Below are positions 60,058 through 64,000 of a stretch of DNA of 64,000 bases, in pieces. A program made the position numbers and the translations under genes. The DNA is taken from assembly GCF_042685745.1 (NCBI RefSeq), contig NZ_JBHUNT010000001.1, forward strand, positions 4,030,001 through 4,094,000. Direction: 5' to 3'. How positions within the stretch are numbered: position 1 is the first letter of the stretch; the number at the start of each line of letters is the position of its first letter. Source of the DNA: Prauserella_A oleivorans (GTDB lineage: Bacteria > Actinomycetota > Actinomycetes > Mycobacteriales > Pseudonocardiaceae). Under the pieces are notes generated by a model. It worked only from the letters and a program-made list of their open reading frames with translations, did no database searches and had not been told where the DNA came from.

Positions 60058-60609
60058 TCAGGATGCGACGGCCAGTCGCGCGCGCCGGTGCAGCGCTTCG
60101 GAGAACGCATCCACAACGGACAACAACGTGGGCTCGGCTTCCGGATCGATCGCCACGTCCCCGCCGGACATGGTGACGAGGCGGTCGAGCAGGAAGTAGC
60201 CCTGCACGACGTGCTCGGCGCCCATGGACTGCAGCACGGGGCGGAAGGCGTAGTCGAGGGCCAGGACGTGGGCCAGGCTGCCGCCGGTCGCCAGTGGCAA
60301 GACGGTCTTGCCGTCGAGGGCGAACTGCGGCAGCAGGTCGAGCAGCGATTTGAGCAACCCGCTGTAGGCCGCCTTGTACACCGGCGAGGCGACGATGAGC
60401 CCCTCGGAGCTCGCGATGGCGTCGGCGACCGCGGCGATGTCGGGGTGCGTGGCGTCGCCGGCGAGCAGGGCGCCGGGCGGCAGTTCCCGCACCGGCGTGA
60501 CGGCGACGCGGTGCCCCTGGCCGCGCAGGCGCACCGCCAATCGTTCCACGACCGCCTCGGTGCGGGAGGTCGGTGACGGGCTCCCGGTGAGCGCGAGGAT
60601 TCTGGACAT
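60058..60609 (-). CDS. ssuE: NAD(P)H:FMN reductase (SsuE-like)
   Basis: A 183-residue flavodoxin-fold FMN reductase. The phosphate loop is LTGSPSPTSRTEAVVERLA near the N-terminus, and IVASPVYKAAYSGLLKSLLDLLP is the SsuE-type flavin segment. It supplies FMNH2 to the adjacent monooxygenase. ATG at 60609 with GGAG 7 nt upstream. It is the only ssuE in the window and may also serve the first monooxygenase. Confidence 0.92.
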   Translation of the reverse strand: MSRILALTGSPSPTSRTEAVVERLAVRLRGQGHRVAVTPVRELPPGALLAGDATHPDIAAVADAIASSEGLIVASPVYKAAYSGLLKSLLDLLPQFALDGKTVLPLATGGSLAHVLALDYAFRPVLQSMGAEHVVQGYFLLDRLVTMSGGDVAIDPEAEPTLLSVVDAFSEALHRRARLAVAS

Positions 60610-60627
60610 GGTCGAACTCCCGGTGGT

Positions 60628-61836
60628 CTAGAGCTGCCCGGTGCGGGGTGGCAGCGTTCCATTCAGTGCGTAGCGGCCGATGTGCTGGACCTTCCAGCGA
60701 ACGGGGTCGTGCAGGGTGTGCGTGCGCGCGTTGCGCCAGTGGCGGTGCAGGTTGGCTTCCTCGGCGGCCGAGCGGGTCCCGCAGACCTCGAACAAGGCGC
60801 TGCCGAGCTCCACGGCCGCCCCGTCGGCGCAGGCCTTGGCCGCCGCGACCGCCACCGACGCCGCGCCGGCGGTCTCCTCGGTGAGGTGCGCGCGGGCGTC
60901 GTCGACCGCACGCGCGGCGCTGTCGAGGAGAGCCTCCGCCGCCCTCACCCGGACCTCGAGCTCACCGAACCGCTGGATGGTGAGCGGGTCCTCGCACGCG
61001 CGTTCCACCCCGGCGTCCGCCCACGGACGGCTCCGGGTGCGCACGAACTCGGCGGCGTCCCGCAGCGCCGAGCGGGCGATCCCGACGTCGATCGCCGCGT
61101 GCAGCACCTGAGCGAGCGCACCGTGGAGCTGCGGCCGGGTGAACGTCAGATGGTGCGGCACGACATGGTCGGCCGGCACTCGCACCTGGTGCAGGCGGAC
61201 GGAGCCGCTGGCGGTGGTCCGCTGGCCCATTCCCTCCCAGTTGTCGACCACCGTCACACCCGGTGCGCCGGCAGGGACGTACGCCACCTGCAGCCGGCCG
61301 TCGTCGTCCTTGGCGAGCACCGAGATCCAGTGCGCGAACAGCGCGCCGGTGGCGTAGTGCTTGGCGCCGTCGAGCACGAAGCACCCGTCCGAGGCACGGG
61401 TGAGCCGGGTCGCGATGTCCAGCGCGGTGCGCGTGCCCCGCTCGGCCTGGGCGTTGCCGAACCGGCATCCCGCGAGGACCTCGGCGAAGAAGAACCGGCG
61501 CTGAGCCTCGGTGGCGTTCTCCCGCAGGACGTTGACATAGACGAAGTGGCTGTGCGGAATCTGTGCGATGTTGGGGTCGGCCACGGCGAGCCGGCGTATC
61601 ACCTCAGCGAGCGTCCGTACGTCGACGTCCGCGCCACCGTGCTCCCGCGGCACCGTGATCGCGAGCAGCCCGCTACCGGACAACACGTCGATCTCCCCGC
61701 GCGGCAACCTCCGGTCGGCGTCGCGTTCGCAGGCCTCGGTGGCGAACCACTCGGCGAGCCGCTCGGCCTCCGCGAGTGCCTCCTCGCCGTCGCGGACGAC
61801 CCGGGCGGGCGCGTCCGGGCGCGTGGCGATGGTCAT
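60628..61836 (-). CDS. SfnB-family sulfur acquisition oxidoreductase (acyl-CoA dehydrogenase fold)
   Basis: A 402-residue flavoprotein of the SfnB/DszC subfamily of the acyl-CoA dehydrogenase superfamily, which includes FMN-dependent monooxygenases that release sulfite from sulfones and dibenzothiophene. Features include LLAITVPREHGGADVDVRTLA, FGNAQAERGTRTALD, DGAKHYATGALFAHWISVLA and the C-terminal CGTRSAAEEANLHRHWRNARTHTLHDP. As in this group, no catalytic Glu is needed for dehydrogenation. Together with SsuE, SsuD and a permease it forms a sulfone/sulfonate desulfurising operon. The ATG at 61836 overlaps a small ORF as ATGA. Confidence 0.92.
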   Translation of the reverse strand: MTIATRPDAPARVVRDGEEALAEAERLAEWFATEACERDADRRLPRGEIDVLSGSGLLAITVPREHGGADVDVRTLAEVIRRLAVADPNIAQIPHSHFVYVNVLRENATEAQRRFFFAEVLAGCRFGNAQAERGTRTALDIATRLTRASDGCFVLDGAKHYATGALFAHWISVLAKDDDGRLQVAYVPAGAPGVTVVDNWEGMGQRTTASGSVRLHQVRVPADHVVPHHLTFTRPQLHGALAQVLHAAIDVGIARSALRDAAEFVRTRSRPWADAGVERACEDPLTIQRFGELEVRVRAAEALLDSAARAVDDARAHLTEETAGAASVAVAAAKACADGAAVELGSALFEVCGTRSAAEEANLHRHWRNARTHTLHDPVRWKVQHIGRYALNGTLPPRTGQL

Positions 61837-61937
61837 GGCCGGGCTCCCACGTCGAGCGGGTCGGCGTCGGCGCGCCGCACGGGAGTGCTGGTGATCCGGG
61901 CAACCGAATACGCGAATCGCGAGAAATAGGTCGACAT
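61833..61937 (-). CDS. 34-residue small ORF leading the sfnB operon
   Basis: An ATG at 61937, with GAGGAG 3 nt upstream, opens 34 codons (MSTYFSRFAYSVARITSTP ... DVGARP) whose TGA overlaps the sfnB ATG as ATGA. The ribosome-binding site and the perfect coupling argue for translation. It has no cysteine and does not match the leader upstream of tauE. It could be a leader or a small coupled protein; the family is unknown. Confidence 0.55.
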   Translation of the reverse strand: MSTYFSRFAYSVARITSTPVRRADADPLDVGARP

Positions 61938-61995
61938 ACGCTCCTCACACTAACAACCGCCCGCTTTTCGATCGAGCGGGTCGAATATTTTCCGA

Positions 61996-62048
61996 GCGAA
62001 AAGAAGAGGCCGCCGATCACCCGGAGAAAATAACGCGGCGAAAAGAAA
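61996..62048 (+). promoter_or_regulatory. Two copies of the A-rich 11-mer upstream of the sfnB operon
   Basis: GCGAAAAGAAG (61996-62006) and GCGAAAAGAAA (62038-62048) sit 42 bp apart in an AT-rich patch of a GC-rich gap (61938-62076), 60 to 110 bp upstream of the small ORF. The second copy is identical to the word upstream of ssuC at 38872. No other gene or hairpin was recognised in this gap. Confidence 0.45.
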
Positions 62049-62076
62049 TCCGGCGGCGCGCGACCACAGGGAACGG

Positions 62077-62882
62077 TCAGCGCGGATGACGCTCCCCCGC
62101 TTCGACGGCGAACGGCACCATGTTGCCCACCGGAGGCCGGGGGCAGGTGCCGTACGGGGTGAAGGCACCGCGGGTCGAACGCACGGTTGAAGTCGAGTAG
62201 CGCCATGCCCGCCCGCGGCCGCGGCACGGACGGCACCCGCCACGACGCGACGGCGCGGTCGCTGGTGCGCTCGCGGAACGCGACGGTCAGGGCACTGCCA
62301 CGGCCAGGGTGGCGGGCAAGGGAGCGCTCGTGGCACCCGACGGCGAAGTGGAGCGTTCCCACGACGTCCATGCGCTGCCGCACGGACGGTTGCGACGTCG
62401 GGAACGCCAGCGTGCGGGGAACCGGCTGCACCGCGAATCGCGCCGGTATCACCGACTGCGGCGTAGGCGGGTACGCGGGAACCTCGGAGAACCCCCGGCT
62501 CGCACCGGCGACCGGGGTCGCGCACTCGGATTCCGTACCGTCCCTCACGGCGCAGCACCTCCAGCCGGACGTCACCGACCGATCCGCACACAGCGGATCT
62601 CTGCTGACGAATGCTCGATCTCGTCGGTCCGTCGACCGGACGGCCCTCGATGACGAGCCCGTCGCCGGCGCGGGCGCTCACGCACACGGCCCTGGAGTCG
62701 GCACTCCACCGGCCGGGAAGGTCGTCGAGAGGTCGTGGGCGCTCGTCAAGCCAGTGCAGCCCGGTCAGGCTCAGCCAGCCGTGGGGTTCCCGGAGCTCGC
62801 GGTGCCGGGCATCACGCCACCGCCGCCACTCCTCGAGGAGGGAGGCCTCGGCCACCGGGGTCGTCGTCAGGAATGTCGTCAT
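62077..62882 (-). pseudogene. DUF1684 protein, broken by several frameshifts
   Basis: A DUF1684-like protein can be followed across three frames. The N-terminal part (MTTFLTTTPVAEASLLEEWR, EPHGWLSLTGLHWLDERP) runs to YGIRVRDP; the frame is then lost around 62480-62510, and a second frame carries GFSEVPAYPP to MALLDFNRAFDPRC (about 62160). A third frame then gives FTPYGTCPRPPVGNMVPFAV and a stop at 62077. At least two, probably three, indels are required. Order, spacing and family signature are intact, so decay is recent or the sequence contains errors. It lies upstream of the sfnB operon. Confidence 0.8.
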
Positions 62883-63011
62883 CACATCGTCCGAATTGCA
62901 GAAGACAAAGGTCCGAAAACACCATGTCCGCCGGGGAAGGTGGTGCTTTCTTGGCGACGAGAATGCCCGCGGTACGCAATTCCGGCAACGGTGTCCGGAT
63001 GATGGACCGGT

Positions 63012-63645
63012 CTCAGCTCCAGCCGAGCGTGGCGAGTAGTTCCCGGTCGAGAATGGGAACCAGTGTCTGCATGTACGCGGACGTCACGTGGTTGTCATCG
63101 AGGTAGACGAGGACGTCTGCCGATCACCGGTGGACACACCTCCGCGGTGCAGAAGTAGTCGCTGAAGACGAGGAAGTAGACGGTCGACGGCAGGTCGGCG
63201 AGCGCCGCGTACGGCGGTTCCGGCGGAACACCGCGGCTCGAGGTGTCGAGCAGTCCGGCGGGGAGGCGCCCCGCCGCTCGACACAGGCCGAGGGCGGCGC
63301 GTCGTAGCGCGAGTTGTCCCGCACGGCCACCACGGGGATCCCGCCTCGGCACCCGTCGCCACTGCGTGTCATAGCCGGGCGGGGTCCATGTCCGCCAACC
63401 GCGGGCGCGCGTCCCGGGTCGCCATGGCAAACACCGTGTCCGGGCGCAGGCCGGCGATTTCCCCGGCCGCCGGTTCCACTTCACCTACCCGGTGTCGATG
63501 GGGTCGTGCTCGGTGACCGTCGAGAAAGGACACCCACCGCGGCCCGTCGAGATCGCCTGCCCGTTGCGCCCCCCGCGCGATGGGCCGCAGCGCCGCGACG
63601 TACTGCTGCGCGTGCGAGTCGCCCGCCACGACGACCCGCACGCGA
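63012..63645 (-). pseudogene. Remnant of an OafA-type acyltransferase, SGNH domain only, frameshifted
   Basis: Pieces of an SGNH-hydrolase-like domain appear in order in different minus-strand frames: RVVVAGDSHAQQYVAALRPI (the GDSH nucleophile block), then GIPVVAVRDNSRYDAPPSAC, then DYFCTAEVCPPVIG, then VLVYLDDNHVTSAYMQTLVP with the catalytic-type DxxH, ending at 63012. Several indels separate them. No acyltransferase-3 membrane domain is seen upstream; a terminator and another gene replace it. This is a 5'-truncated, decayed gene. Confidence 0.75.
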
Positions 63646-63682
63646 CGACGGGGCCCGCGCCGGACGGCGCGGGCCCCGTCGT
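63645..63682. terminator. Hairpin terminator after the CoA-transferase gene
   Basis: A 17-bp stem, ACGACGGGGCCCGCGCC (63645-63661) with 63666-63682, and a 4-nt loop. It lies 19 bp beyond the stop of the CoA-transferase B gene on the minus strand, and at the truncated end of the SGNH remnant. Confidence 0.85.
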
Positions 63683-63701
63683 GGTCGCTGTCAGGCCGTT
63701 G

Positions 63702-64000
63702 TCATGCCGCCGTCAACGGTGCCGCCGTCGCGGCGACGACCTGCTCCTCGGTGACGCCGGGAGCCAGCTCCCGCAGCACGAGGCCGTGCTCCGCCACGTC
63801 GATCACCGCGAGGTTGGTGATGATCCGGTGCACCACGCGGGCGCCGGTCAGCGGCAGGGTGCACTCGGGCAGGATCTTCGGCTCACCCTTGCGCGTCGTG
63901 TGCTCCATCAGGACGAGCACACGCCGGGCACCGTGCACGAGATCCATCGCGCCGCCCATGCCCTTGACCATCGCGCCCGGCACCATCCAGTTGGCGAGGT
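63702..64000 (-). CDS. 3-oxoacid CoA-transferase B subunit, 5' end cut by window edge
   Basis: The C-terminal 98 or so residues of a class I CoA-transferase beta subunit (ScoB/PcaJ/AtoA type). KGMGGAMDLVHGARRVLVLM, HTTRKGEPKILPECTLPLTG and RIITNLAVIDV are characteristic. The catalytic Glu lies further upstream outside the window. An A subunit would be expected just upstream. It may serve 3-oxoadipate, acetoacetate or another 3-oxo acid; the visible part does not decide. It ends at a strong hairpin. Confidence 0.92.
   Translation of the reverse strand, partial: LANWMVPGAMVKGMGGAMDLVHGARRVLVLMEHTTRKGEPKILPECTLPLTGARVVHRIITNLAVIDVAEHGLVLRELAPGVTEEQVVAATAAPLTAA

Overview
The window is high-GC DNA in which almost every gap is short, genes overlap by ATGA or GTGA, and GTG/TTG starts are common. 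It carries an mce operon, a hopanoid operon, DUF1876, tandem-TetR and F420/PPOX-type genes, and Streptomyces-like sulfur leader peptides. This points to an actinomycete, most likely of the Pseudonocardiaceae (Amycolatopsis/Saccharomonospora-like). No rRNA, tRNA, CRISPR array, IS transposase or phage gene was seen.

Layout. 1-845: 3' end of an SDR gene (+), then two arrays of a 21-bp repeat in opposite orientation. 846-9350 (-): a hopanoid operon hpnC-hpnD-hpnE-polyprenyl synthase-shc-(hpnG::ispH fusion)-hpnH, with all six junctions overlapping by 4 nt. It runs from C5 isoprenoid units through squalene and hopene to adenosyl- and ribosylhopane. 9361-14676: small stress/housekeeping genes (DUF1876, phosphoribosyltransferase, APC permease, PPOX, DinB, alpha/beta-hydrolase-like). 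14732-17351: DrrAB-type exporter with a divergent TetR regulator and a clear operator. 17410-18889: a small protein and a MerR regulator, followed by a second copy of the 21-bp repeat. 19087-20826: PoxB-like ThDP enzyme.

20910-34994: tandem-TetR regulator (-) divergent from an MpaB-type oxygenase, two YrbE permeases, MceA-F, an Mce-associated protein, a fatty acyl-CoA synthetase and an acyl-CoA dehydrogenase. This reads as one lipid/sterol import and activation operon closed by a strong hairpin.

35044-41321 and 56876-61937 are sulfur-scavenging loci. The first is an ssuCBA-monooxygenase operon whose ssuA is frameshifted. It is followed by a ROK regulator and by a TauE/SafE sulfite exporter preceded by a 32-codon leader peptide. 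The second is an operon of a 34-codon ORF, sfnB-like, ssuE-like, an ssuD-like monooxygenase, an MFS permease and a hydrolase. The two sulfur operons share an unusual A-rich 11-mer upstream.

41332-56858: acyl-CoA metabolism. It holds a 1,832-residue single-chain biotin carboxylase/carboxyltransferase with an RpiR regulator, a GntR regulator divergent from a 3-methylfumaryl-CoA-hydratase-like gene and an acyl-CoA dehydrogenase, then a TetR regulator, SDR, nitronate-monooxygenase-like protein, thiolase and a class III CoA-transferase/racemase. 62077-63645 is a decayed stretch with two multiply frameshifted genes (DUF1684; SGNH domain of an OafA-type acyltransferase). The window ends inside a CoA-transferase B subunit gene.
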